Shown here one piece after another: positions 56,502 through 64,000 of a DNA stretch of 64,000 nucleotides (position 1 is the stretch's first letter; the number at the start of each line of letters is the position of its first letter). The position numbers and the translations under genes are program-made. Origin of the DNA: Ichthyophis bannanicus (taxonomy: Eukaryota; Chordata; Amphibia; Gymnophiona; Ichthyophiidae); NCBI GenBank assembly GCA_033557465.1, contig CM066048.1, forward strand, positions 17,832,305 through 17,896,304, given 5' to 3'. The notes below the pieces were generated by a model, which had not been told where the DNA came from, searched no databases, and worked only from the letters and a program-made list of their open reading frames with translations.

Positions 56502-56990
56502 GGTAGGGACGCCGCTTTAATGCTGCTCTGGGTGCCTGCTCCCACTGCCCGGATTGGGCAGGAGACCTCCCACTGTCCCGATTGGACAGGAGTGCACCGG
56601 GGGAAGGCTCTGGCTGAAAGCGGCTCCCTCGGGGTAGGGACGCCGCTTTAATGCTGCTCTGGGTGCCTGCTCCCACTGCCCGGATTGGGCAGGAGACCTC
56701 CCACTGTCCCGATTGGACAGGAGTGCACCGGGGGAAGGCTCTGGCTGAAAGCGGCTCCCTCGGGGTAGGGACGCCGCTTTAATGCTGCTCTGGGTGCCTG
56801 CTCCCACTGCCCGGATTGGGCAGGAGACCTCCCACTGTCCCGATTGGACAGGAGTGCACCGGGGGAAGGCTCTGGCTGAAAGCGGCTCCCTCGGGGTAGG
56901 GACGCCGCTTTAATGCTGCTCTGGGTGCCTGCTCCCACTGCCCGGATTGGGCAGGAGACCTCCCACTGTCCCGATTGGACAGGAGTGCAC
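56502..56990 (-). promoter_or_regulatory. L2 copy 2 tandem 5' monomers (131 bp x 3.7)
   Basis: Units begin at 56502, 56633, 56764 and 56895 (GGTAGGGACGCCGCTTTAAT), period exactly 131 and nearly identical. Each has two inverted CCAAT boxes (CGGATTGGGCAGG, CCGATTGGACAGG), so eight CCAAT boxes in total on the element's sense strand, and TTAAAGCGGCG. The last unit is cut at the element's 5' end. Comparable to the promoter monomers of rodent L1 in design, not in sequence. Confidence 0.75.
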
Positions 56991-57994
56991 CTTTGTCTTC
57001 AGACTCGTCGGAGGATTCAAAGTATCTCCTGTCCGGGTAATCGTGCAGCGCACGATACCAGTACCGATCGAAGTCGGTATCGATGGTGTCCGGTACCGAC
57101 TTGTCAGTACTGGAGGGCACAGCATGTGTCGGTACCGGTAGTCCACCTGCTGACGTTGATGCAATTGCCCCCGGTACTGATGTAGGTGCCAGTACCGGTT
57201 GAATTGTCTGAAGCGGTTTCGGGGGCATCGATGCCGAGAGAAGAGCCGCCAGACTGCGTTCAATAGCCAAGAATCTCTGGTCTATCGATGCTGCTGATGC
57301 CTGGGTATCAGTACCGGTAGAAACGGCCGGTACCCCAGAGCATGGCACCAGTAGTTCTGCCGAGGCTGGGGCCTCGAGAACATCCTGCAGCCCCGATGAT
57401 GCTTTGGAAGCCGGGGCAATTTTGCCGGTGTGAGTCCTCAAGGGCAACGCCAGAGGCATCTCGATACTTAGAAGGAGATCTACCCTTTGAGGACCGGCTA
57501 GACTTATGTTTAGTTACCTGGGATCCATGGGAAGAAGACAAAGCCCTGGAAGATGTTGATGCCACAGATGCTGCATCGGAGGGAAAAAGGGTGCTAAGTT
57601 TAGTAGCTTGGTTTTGCCGACCCCTCTTCGACATCATCCCACAGGCAACACACTCGGAGATAGAGTGGTCAGGACCTAAACATTTGAGGCACCACTCATG
57701 AGTGTCAGTGACGGAGATGGTACCGCCACACTTCGAACACTTTTTAAAACCCGAAGCGGGTTTTTCCATTGTAGAGGAAAGTTGGGCCTGGTGCCCAAAA
57801 TGGCGCGTGGCACCAGAGGAGAAAAAAGCTGGAAGACTCCAGGAAAATTTTTTTTTTTTTTTTACAAGGAAAAGAAAGAAAGAACCGGCGATACTGGTGT
57901 AGCGTCAAAGGAAGTCAGACGCGACCACAAAAAAGAAGAATAAATGAGATATTTTCTGCGGTGACAGGAAGTGCGACCTGCTGGCTCTGCGGAA

Positions 57995-58165
57995 AACGAT
58001 GAACTGGAGAGGGACAGTTGGGAAAGGTGGGAAAGCAGCACGCAGGCGCTGTGGGATGCTCCCAAAAGCTTTCTAATTGGACACTGGGTAGGGTTCCCGC
58101 GCAGGCTCCGTCGGTACCGACGATACCCATATGTGAAGACTACATTCCTGCTTGTTCCTGGAGAT
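57995..58165 (-). repeat. DIRS-F 5' inverted terminal repeat
   Basis: Inverted relative to 44400-44570, with CGTCGGTACCGACG near the tip, an exact 14-bp palindrome. Ends CCTGCTTGTTCCTGGAGAT at 58165. The 5' UTR between it and the Gag start at 57769 holds a T-run at 57848-57862. Confidence 0.85.
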
Positions 58166-58573
58166 TACTCTTTGCAAATGAGGCTGCTGACACAATGCTG
58201 AACCAGCTGCTGCTTTTGCTGGAGGGTCTAATTTCCTTGAATGCCCAGTAGGAGAAAATAAGCCGGGTAGAAATGTAGATTTCTGTATGAAAGGCATCAT
58301 GGGGCTTACACCCCTCGGGGACTAGATTTAAGAATTGGGCCAAAACACCACTGAGATTTAGTTTGCAAAGACTTTGCACGAGGTTTTCTAAACTAGCCCT
58401 ATCCTCTGTTTCAAAGCTGTGCCAGTGTAGGGGCTGGTGGGCTTTTTGAGCTGCTTGTCCTAATCATCTACAATCCTTAAAACTCTGGGAACAGCACAGG
58501 CAGATGGTAATCTGAAAATATGAGTACTCTTCATTCTCCTACCCCCTCCCTCAGCACGGCAATGGTCCCTTAC

Positions 58574-58634
58574 CTTTTGCAGGCACAGCGCTAATCAAGT
58601 GATCGGCCACAATCTTGCCCACGGGCAGTGTGAT
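58574..58634 (-). CDS. PPOX: PPOX exon (61 bp)
   Basis: ITLPVGKIVADHLISAVPAK between acceptor TTCTGTTTGAG and donor GTAAGG, leaving one base (G). The ADHxISAxPA block matches PPOX. The start is chosen so that it follows the phase-0 end of the upstream exon and keeps the family's spacing of twelve residues to ADH. The stretch before ADH is diverged. Confidence 0.9.
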
Positions 58635-58698
58635 CTCAAACAGAAGAAAGATTTACAAAATCATTTCAATTAAATGTCAAATCACACTTACATCCAAC

Positions 58699-58900
58699 TA
58701 GGGTTGCCAACTGGCTCCAGATGCGCCCGACAGGCTTAATCCAGTTCTGGGTTTACCCCATTGCATGCAGGGACATTTTAGTTCTACTTTCTCCATTGCA
58801 CTCCATAGGAAATGGAAAACTACAAATCCTTGCATGCAGTGGGTAAACCCAGGACTGGATTAAGCCTGTCAGGTGCATCTGGAGCCAGCTGACAACTCTA
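58699..58900. mobile_element. hAT-like palindromic MITE, TAGGGTTGCCA family
   Basis: Tips TAGGGTTGCCAACTGGCTCC and GGAGCCAGCTGACAACTCTA with long complementary arms. Flanks CATCCAAC and CATTCAAC agree at 7 of 8 bases, an 8-bp target duplication. In the 524-bp PPOX intron between 58634 and 59159. Confidence 0.8.
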
Positions 58901-59042
58901 CATTCAACAAATAAAATCTCACATACACATCAATCCTGTTTATATTCTTATCAAAGTTCTGTAGGACTACATTTCCCAGAATGCAGTGTGGGATGGACAT
59001 GATTCTACCAATTCCTTTTCTTCCAAGTGCCCCTTATCCTAC

Positions 59043-59153
59043 CTTTTGGGAACCTGACAGGTACTTGTGACATGGATTGGCGACAAATGGAAACAGAATA
59101 CTAGGCTTCATGGACCTTTGGTCCGATCTAGTATGGCATCTCTTATGTTCATA
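59043..59153 (+). mobile_element. CR1 LINE 3' end fragment next to a PPOX splice donor
   Basis: TTTTGGGAACCTGACAGGTA, GGATTGGCGACAAATGG, TAGTATGGCATCTCTTATGT: the CR1 3' end as at 23559 and 47700. It ends at the GT donor of the PPOX exon 59159-59349, opposite in orientation to PPOX. Confidence 0.8.
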
Positions 59154-59158
59154 TGTAC

Positions 59159-59349
59159 CTTCCAGCGGTTGTCTGCTGTTCTGTCCAGCTGCTGCAGAGG
59201 GGTGTCCCTGTGGATCTGCACTCCTTGGCTTCTCAGAAATTCCTCCATGGCCTCTGGCAGGGCCTCCATCCCCCTCCGAAGGGACCATTGGCTCCAGCGT
59301 TCTCTCTTTGCCCTGCGTATCAGATCTGAATCAAAACGGGGTCCCTTGT
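59159..59349 (-). CDS. PPOX: PPOX exon, most upstream in the window
   Basis: 191 bp. After acceptor ATCTTGAAG it encodes KGPRFDSDLIRRAKRERWSQ, then WSLRRGMEALPEAMEEFL and DNRWK. ERWSQWSLRxGxExLP is a strongly conserved PPOX block in the FAD/substrate domain. The donor GTACATATG is directly followed by a CR1 3' end on the opposite strand. Earlier PPOX exons, including the N-terminal dinucleotide-binding fold, were not found up to 64000 and must lie beyond the window. Confidence 0.94.
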
Positions 59350-60068
59350 CTTCAAGATAAAAGAAAGATATCTTAGCAAGGGAAATGGAGGCTGTCACAA
59401 ACGTATAGCTAAACTTTGACTGATTTGCAGATCTGAATAATGCATAAGATGTCCACATAAAGGCATCTGGTCAAGGAGTAGTTTTAACCTTTTAGCCCAC
59501 TGTGTTTGGTCTTTACCCTCCCGGGACTTTATTCCATCCTGGTATACAGCCTGTCATTACATACAGCAAAGGTCCCATGTCCACAAAGTGTGTAATTTAA
59601 GCCACATTTATTAAAGGTGAAAAATCCTCAGTTGGCCTAGAGGCTAATTAGTAGTGAACAGCATGGCCATGTTCAGGGATATGGGTGCAATTCCTGGCTC
59701 AGGTCTCTCTCTTATTTTATTATTTTTTATTTACTGGATTTAGCTCATGTCTTTTCAGGTAGTAGCTCCAAGGCAAGTTACATTCATGTACAGTAAGCAT
59801 ATTTTCCTGTCTCCAAAGGTTAAGTTTGTAGCTGAGGCTTAAGCAACAGCACTCTCTGGGCTATCCAGGGCTGGGGATGCTGCAGAGGAACCTCAACAAT
59901 CAACACCTAGTGGTCAGAATCGCAACCCATGCTTACCAGGCCTCTGAAGGAATCTTGGTACCCGGACCCTGGCTGAGAAACAGTGATGTAATAACTGGGT
60001 CAAGTAAGATGGGAGAGAGAAAAGCCTCCGGACCCCAGCTCTGACTTCTACTTCTGGAAGACTAAAAG

Positions 60069-60482
60069 CAGGGCCAGCCCAAGGGGTTTCTGCCACCCCA
60101 GACAGGCCCTCCGTGCCACCCCACCCCCATGCCTGTGGGGCACACCACGTGTCATGGGGCCATCCCCTCCCATCCCTCTATCCACCTGGGGAGGTGGGCA
60201 GCATGGCGATCGTCCCTTTGAAGCAGCAGCTGAATTGCGGCTTCAGCACCACAGGAGGTCTTAAAATGCCCATGTGCATGCATGCAAGCGTGAAATCATG
60301 GCCTGCCGCTCCTGCCTCTTCTGATGCAACTTCTTGTTTGAAGGGGCAGGAGTGGCCGGCTATGGGGACTGCGCACATGCGCATGGGTGTTTTAAGACCC
60401 ACCGTGGTGCTGAAGCAGCTTCAAAGGCAGGATTGTCATCCCATCCACCAGGGTCTTCCACCCTAAGCAACTGCCTAGTTCA
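60069..60482 (+). mobile_element. hAT-like MITE, CAGGGCC family
   Basis: Left tip CAGGGCCAGCCCAAGGGG, then TTTCTGCCACCCC as at 43314. The right tip is eroded (CTAAGCAACTGCCTAG). Flanks ACTAAAAG and CCTAAAAG agree at 7 of 8 bases. Confidence 0.7.
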
Positions 60483-60603
60483 CCTAAAAGCAGCAGGAAA
60501 AAAACTGCCAAGCTCAATTTTTAAATGGATATATCCTCCAAAAAATGCCAAGTTCATATACCTGCATAAAAATCTAAGAGGCTAATGTAATACCAGTTAA
60601 TGT

Positions 60604-61387
60604 CCTTTCCTCGAGTCCTGCTAGACCAGTCCAGACAAGTGAGTTGTGTTCCCCTACCTGCAGACTGGTGGAGATAAAGAGAAGCCCAGGTTTCAATGAC
60701 ATCACCATCGTTTCTCTATTTACCTCAGCCAACAGTACTTGTCCAAAAGCATATGGAAAACACATGACAAGCCTGACACAACCTCATTGTGAGTGACAGT
60801 GACAAGGTCAAGCCTTGGTACTCACCCCTGAGAGCCCCAGGCCAAAAACGTATGCCAGGCTCAGCTCTACTCCCCAGGAACTGTTTCTCTGGCTTTGCAG
60901 TACTGCGTTTAAGGTGGCTGGCAGGCAGATCCCTCTGACAGCCTTCTGCAATCTTCGGGAGAGAGCGGGGGGAGGGGGGGCATTGAGGTTGTGTGAGGCA
61001 GTTGTACTCTTCCAGATCCTTCCAATTTCTGGCTGCTCAACAGGCTCTTATCCAGGGTAAAAGCACAGAGCTGAATCAATTTTCCCTCCTCCTATGTCTG
61101 CCAAAAAGACTGCAATCTAGTGGAGATCAACCCACATGTTCATGAGCATTTTAAAGTAATTTTTTCCTCTCAGCTTCTCAAAATTGTCTTCAGAGGGGAG
61201 AAAATCTATCCACCATTTGCGGGAGACAAAAAAATACTGAAGGGACCTCGTCGTCCTCTGCTGGCTGAGGTGAATAGAGGCATGGGAATGATGTCATTGA
61301 AACCTGGGCTTTTCATTGGTTCTTTGTCTCAACCAATGTGCTGGTAGGGGGAACACAACCCATTTGTCTGGACTGGTCTAGCAGACA
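60604..61387. mobile_element. Non-autonomous element with about 130-bp inverted ends
   Basis: Left end CTGCTAGACCAGTCCAGACA, then CCCAGGTTTCAATGACATCA. The right end is its inverse (ATGTCATTGAAACCTGGGC, then TGTCTGGACTGGTCTAGCAG). The interior has no gene. The end wording CCAGTCCAGAC recalls the terminal repeat of DIRS copy C, so it may be a DIRS-derived non-autonomous element. Confidence 0.65.
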
Positions 61388-61498
61388 GATGTGGAATGTA
61401 AGTTAAAAACTGGTGTACATTTTACTCACACACTAAAACTGAGCTAACTCCTAATGAAGTCAGCAAATGTTATGCAAATTCATTGTGGGTTCAAGAAA

Positions 61499-61862
61499 GC
61501 GTAGTTACTCACCTGTAGCAGGTGTTCTCCAGGAACAGCAGGAATCAGTCCTCACATATGGGTGATGTCGGCGCCGACGGAGCCCACGAGGAGCATTGCC
61601 CCAGCTTTCAAAGAAAGCGTTTGGGACATGTTACTACGCATGCATGGTCCCCTTCCCGCCCAAGGATACCATCTTGCTCAGTCAGATGACATAGCTAAGA
61701 TGGCAATAAAACTAAAATAAGGTAGGGAGGCAACTCCTAGGGGAGGAGGGAGGGTTGTGAGGACTGATTCCTGTTGTCCCTGGAGAACAACGTTACAGGT
61801 GAGTAACTACGCTTTCTCCAGGAACAAACAGGAAGTCAGTCCTCACATATGGGACTAGCTAG
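61499..61862 (-). repeat. DIRS-G 3' terminal repeat and internal complementary region
   Basis: The tip CACCTGTAGCAGGTGTTC and its terminal repeat (to about 61690) are followed at 61757-61862 by GTGAGGACTGATTCCTG, AACGTTACAGGTGAGTAACT and then CTTTCTCCAGGAACAAACAG, a copy of the opposite tip. GTCGGCGCCGAC is an exact 12-bp palindrome. Confidence 0.82.
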
Positions 61863-62026
61863 CTCCAGGCTGCCAAGGACCGAACCAGGGCAGCGCCAAT
61901 GGCGACAAGATGGGTAGCCGTGAGTTGCAGAAGGTAAGTCTCCACTGAGAGATGCAAGACCCTAGCATCCAGAAACACTATCACTCTGGTAGCCTGAACA
62001 CAGAAGGGTCGGAGGGCAGGAGTTGC

Positions 62027-63476
62027 CTACACCCCAAGAATATTATGGAGTACTGCCTGGGCCAAAGGCACCAGGACTCGCTCTCCAAGCAGTAGTGAGC
62101 TGCAGACATATGAAATGGACCATGTGGCGGCCTTGCAGATCTCCCTCACCAGCACTGAGAGGAGGTTAGCCACCGACATGGCATTCGCCTTCATGTGATG
62201 TGCTGTGATCCGGTGCTCAAGGGAGAGGCCAGCTCGCTCATAGGCAAGGGCAATACAGTCCACCACCCAAGTGGAAAGAGTTAAGCTTATTCACGGGAAG
62301 CCCCAGTCTACTGGGGTCATAAGACACAAAAAGCTGAGGTGGTTTGCGGTGGGCCCAAGTCTGCTGTAAGTAGAAGGACAGGGCCCATTTACAATCCAGA
62401 GTATGGAGTACTAGTTCTTCCCTACCAGCATGAGGCCTCAGGAAGAAGGTGGGGAGGACCACCTCTTGGTTGAGGTCGAAAGGTGACACTAAAAGGGACT
62501 CGGGATATCACTGCTTGACCCAATACAAGCATTGAGGAACCTGTGTCTTTTGGCCACTACTGGAAACAGGATACTGGGCTTGATGGGCCTTGGTCTGACC
62601 CAGTATGGCATATCTTATGTTCACCTTATGGAGGAATTTGGGGTAAGTGAGGAGCACTACTCTGTTCTTACAAAACCTTGTATATGGTGGATCTGCCACC
62701 AGTGCCTGGAGTTCGCTCACTCTTTGAGCGGGTGTAAAGGCCATCAGAAAAGCCACCTTCCATGACAGATACCGCAAGTGGCAGGTGGCCAGGGGCTCGA
62801 GCGGTGGTTTGGTGAGCTGGAAGAGCATCCCCCTGAAGTCCCATTCTGCCATTGGAGGACGGAGAGGGGACCTGGATAATAGAAGGCCTCGTAGGAACCT
62901 GGAGAACAGGGGCTGCTTGAAAGGGTTTTCCCCTCAACAAGGTGGTGGTGAGCGGCCATGGCACTCAGATTCACCCTCACTGGAGTTAAATTTCAGCCCA
63001 GTGTGCGATAAGTGCAGTAGGTAATGTAGCATTAGTTGCACTTGGCAGGAGAAGGGGTTCTCCTCATTTTCCACACACCAGACAGAGAATCTTCTCCACT
63101 TAAGGGGGTAAGTCCATCTGGTGGAGGGTTTTTGGAAGCCCAGTAGGATCTCCTCAACATCCCCTGGAAGACTGAAAGGGGCCAACGCTACCCCTTCAGC
63201 AGCCATGCTGTTAGCATTAGCAACCCCAGGTTGGGGTGCAGGAGAGAGCCTTCCTCCTGGGACAGGATGTCCGGAGCTCAGCCCAGAGGGACTGGGTGTG
63301 CCACCAACATGGAAAGCAATAGAGGGAACCAGGGTTGCCTGGACCACCAGGAGGCGATCATTATGATTGATGCCCTGTCGCTCTGAACCTTGAAGAGGGT
63401 CCTGGCGACCAGGGTGTGGGGGGGGGGGGTGGAAATGCTTAGAGTAGGCCCTCAGCCCACGAGATCTGGAAGGCAT
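62027..63476 (-). pseudogene. DIRS-G tyrosine recombinase, broken
   Basis: N-terminal part in 62934-63476 (LLGFQKPSTRWTYPLKWRRF, LMLHYLLHLSHTGLKFN). Central part in 62508-62852 with RVSELQALVADPPYTRFCKN (Arg box I), broken by a CR1 tail at 62491-62622. C-terminal part in 62027-62489 with RLGLPVNK, ITAHHMKANAMSVANLLSV (His present; the following Arg is Lys) and ICKAATWSISYVCSSLLL, where the expected tyrosine region is altered. Inactive. Confidence 0.8.
62491..62622 (+). mobile_element. CR1 LINE 3' end fragment in DIRS-G recombinase
   Basis: GATATCACTGCTTGACCCAA, CTGGGCTTGATGGGCC and CCCAGTATGGCATATCTTAT, a short CR1 3' end as elsewhere in the window. Confidence 0.82.
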
Positions 63477-64000
63477 TCACTGCCACTCTCTCTGGGTGTG
63501 GCTGCCAGGAGCAAAAGCAGGGCAGTTGTGTGTTGTCTAGAGAGGCAAATAGGTCCATCATGGGCCTGCCCAAGAGGTGGAACAGCTGCTTCGTAACCCT
63601 AGGGTTTAAGCACCACTCGTGTGGGCAAAGAACTCTGCTCAGCCTGTCTGCAAGGCAGTTGTCTTGGCCCAGGAAGTGCTCCTGAGGGCAGTGTATGTTG
63701 TGTGCTGCGAAGGAGAGGAGGGCCACCGCCTCCTGGCAGAGGGAGTACGAACCCGTGCCTCCCTGCTTGCTGATATAAAACATGGCGACCTGGTTGTCCC
63801 TCTGGATTAGTAGAGGCCGGTGTCGCAGGCGGTAGCGGAACGCTTACAGGATCAAGAAGATTGCTCTGAGTTCCAAGAGGTTGATCTGTAGGAGCAACTC
63901 ATTCTGAGACCAGCTGCCCTGTGTGCGGTGGTCTCCGCAATGCACCCCCAACCCAGAAGGGATGCATTTGTGGTCAGGGTCTCTGTGGCGTGGGTGCCTG
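63439..64000 (-). pseudogene. DIRS-G RNase H and C-terminal segment, partial
   Basis: MFYISKQGGTGSYSLCQEAV, LADRLSRVLCPHEW and MMDLFASLDNTQLPCFCSW match copy F (46066-47259) in order. Upstream RNase H continues with frame changes to the window edge. Cut by the window. Confidence 0.78.

Larger units (their letters stand above)
52234..56994 (-). mobile_element. L2-type LINE, copy 2, full length with intact ORF2
   Basis: Runs from the 5' end at 56994 to the (AATA)n tail at 52234, flanked by GTCTT on both sides (52229-52233, 56995-56999). In order: 131-bp monomers, a GC-rich leader, a 40-41-bp repeat array, ORF2 and a 3' UTR of about 310 bp ending in the inverse of ATTTGTATACCGCCGC. Intact frame and clean ends imply recent insertion. 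It interrupts Gag of DIRS-F. Confidence 0.92.
51141..57769 (-). pseudogene. DIRS-F Gag-like protein, split by L2 insertions
   Basis: Starts at 57769 with MEKPASGFKKCSKCGGTISV and continues TDTHEWCLKCLGPDH (zinc-finger-like CxxC...HxWCxxC). A frame break near 57420 is followed by SIDQRFLAIERSLAALLSAS and RRYFESSDESEDK, where the L2 interrupts. The rest resumes at 52228 with MSPPEDISFQDFIRD-like wording and, after the L2 tail insertion, the helical domain AAFDCFECISRTSAIVIGARR (51366-51605) and NIPCTGENLFGKNWQEKANE with basic KKPFFTRKKKFYPSY (51120-51356), ended by the hAT. Order and content equal copy E. Confidence 0.83.
44376..58165 (-). mobile_element. DIRS retrotransposon copy F with four nested inserts
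   Basis: Complete from the 5' tip at 58165 (rc ATCTCCAGGAACAAGCAGG) to the 3' tip at 44376 (GCATAGTTACTCACC). Inserts: CR1 tail 47303-47798, hAT 48430-51140, L2 tail 51744-51874, L2 52234-56994. Subtracting them leaves about 5.6 kb. It lies antisense-free, that is in the same direction as PPOX, inside the intron between PPOX exons 58574-58634 and 43657-43775. Confidence 0.92.
61499..64000 (-). mobile_element. DIRS retrotransposon copy G, 3' part
   Basis: Starts at 61499 with the 3' tip GCGTAGTTACTCACC, then internal complementary region, recombinase and RNase H, running off the window. Its terminal sequence (ATGTCGGCGCCGACGG) puts it in the A/B/G family. It lies upstream of the leftmost PPOX exon seen here, in a PPOX intron or its 5' flank. 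Confidence 0.87.

Noticed and set aside
56305..57459. Repeated near-identical - frames beginning MGAGTQSS or ending GSGSRHPEQH
   Set aside because: They are translations of the 131-bp L2 monomers running into DIRS Gag sequence, with the same peptide at each period; no independent gene.
1..64000. LTR retrovirus or endogenous virus as the source of the YLDD-type RT and RNase H
   Set aside because: No LTRs, primer-binding site, integrase, protease or envelope; the RT is followed by a tyrosine recombinase and inverted ends, which defines DIRS elements.
59350..64000. Further upstream PPOX exons
   Set aside because: I looked on the - strand for the N-terminal FAD fold and the CRGVFAGNSREL-type block and saw none; those exons probably lie beyond 64000.

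Overview
The window is vertebrate nuclear DNA: the last exons of two host genes lie in a sea of nested transposable elements. Unique evidence comes from spliced exons. On the + strand, 3521-3625 and 4101-5052 are the last two coding exons of B4GALT3 (beta-1,4-galactosyltransferase 3). On the - strand, seven exons between 59349 and 39512 encode the C-terminal half of PPOX (protoporphyrinogen oxidase). The two genes converge tail to tail, as they do next to each other on human chromosome 1q23. The dense DIRS-type tyrosine-recombinase retrotransposons, CR1 and L2 LINEs, tRNA-SINEs with an L2-like tail and hAT MITEs suggest a large amphibian genome, perhaps a caecilian. The species is an inference from element content only.

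Layout. 1-3092: 5' half of DIRS copy A (-), in a B4GALT3 intron. 3521-5390: B4GALT3 end. 5391-11248: intergenic, no gene seen. 11249-16060: decayed DIRS copy C (-) of a separate family. 16061-21948: DIRS copy B (-), nearly whole. 21949-24659: SINE, MITE and CR1 scraps. 24660-25039: DIRS fragment D (+). 25040-37786: DIRS copy E (+), split by a 3.25-kb CR1, an L2 tail and a 3.75-kb L2. 37795-38450: L2 tail. 39512-43775: five PPOX exons. 44376-58165: DIRS copy F (-) inside one 14.8-kb PPOX intron, itself split by a CR1 tail, a 2.7-kb hAT transposon, an L2 tail and a 4.76-kb L2 with an intact 1056-codon ORF2. 58574-59349: two more PPOX exons. 60069-61387: MITEs. 61499-64000: 3' part of DIRS copy G (-).

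Removing the nested inserts from B, E and F leaves about 5.6 kb in each case, so this is the native DIRS length. The order is Gag (CxxC zinc finger), reverse transcriptase-RNase H with a C-terminal DLFAS/YAFPP segment, then tyrosine recombinase. These are flanked by inverted terminal repeats, with an internal complementary region near the 3' end that joins copies of both termini. All DIRS reading frames seen are broken; the L2 ORF2 at 52548-55718 is the only long intact element gene.

The most interesting signals are: L2 LINEs with tandem 5' promoter-like monomers (131 bp x 3.7 in one copy, 160 bp x 2 in another) carrying repeated CCAAT boxes; a second 40-41-bp array with CCAAT and ATGCAAAT octamers; a B4GALT3 C-terminal tail that is very long and repetitive; a PPOX splice donor that abuts a CR1 3' end; and a composite hAT element with hairpins, a minisatellite and unrecognised coding sequence.
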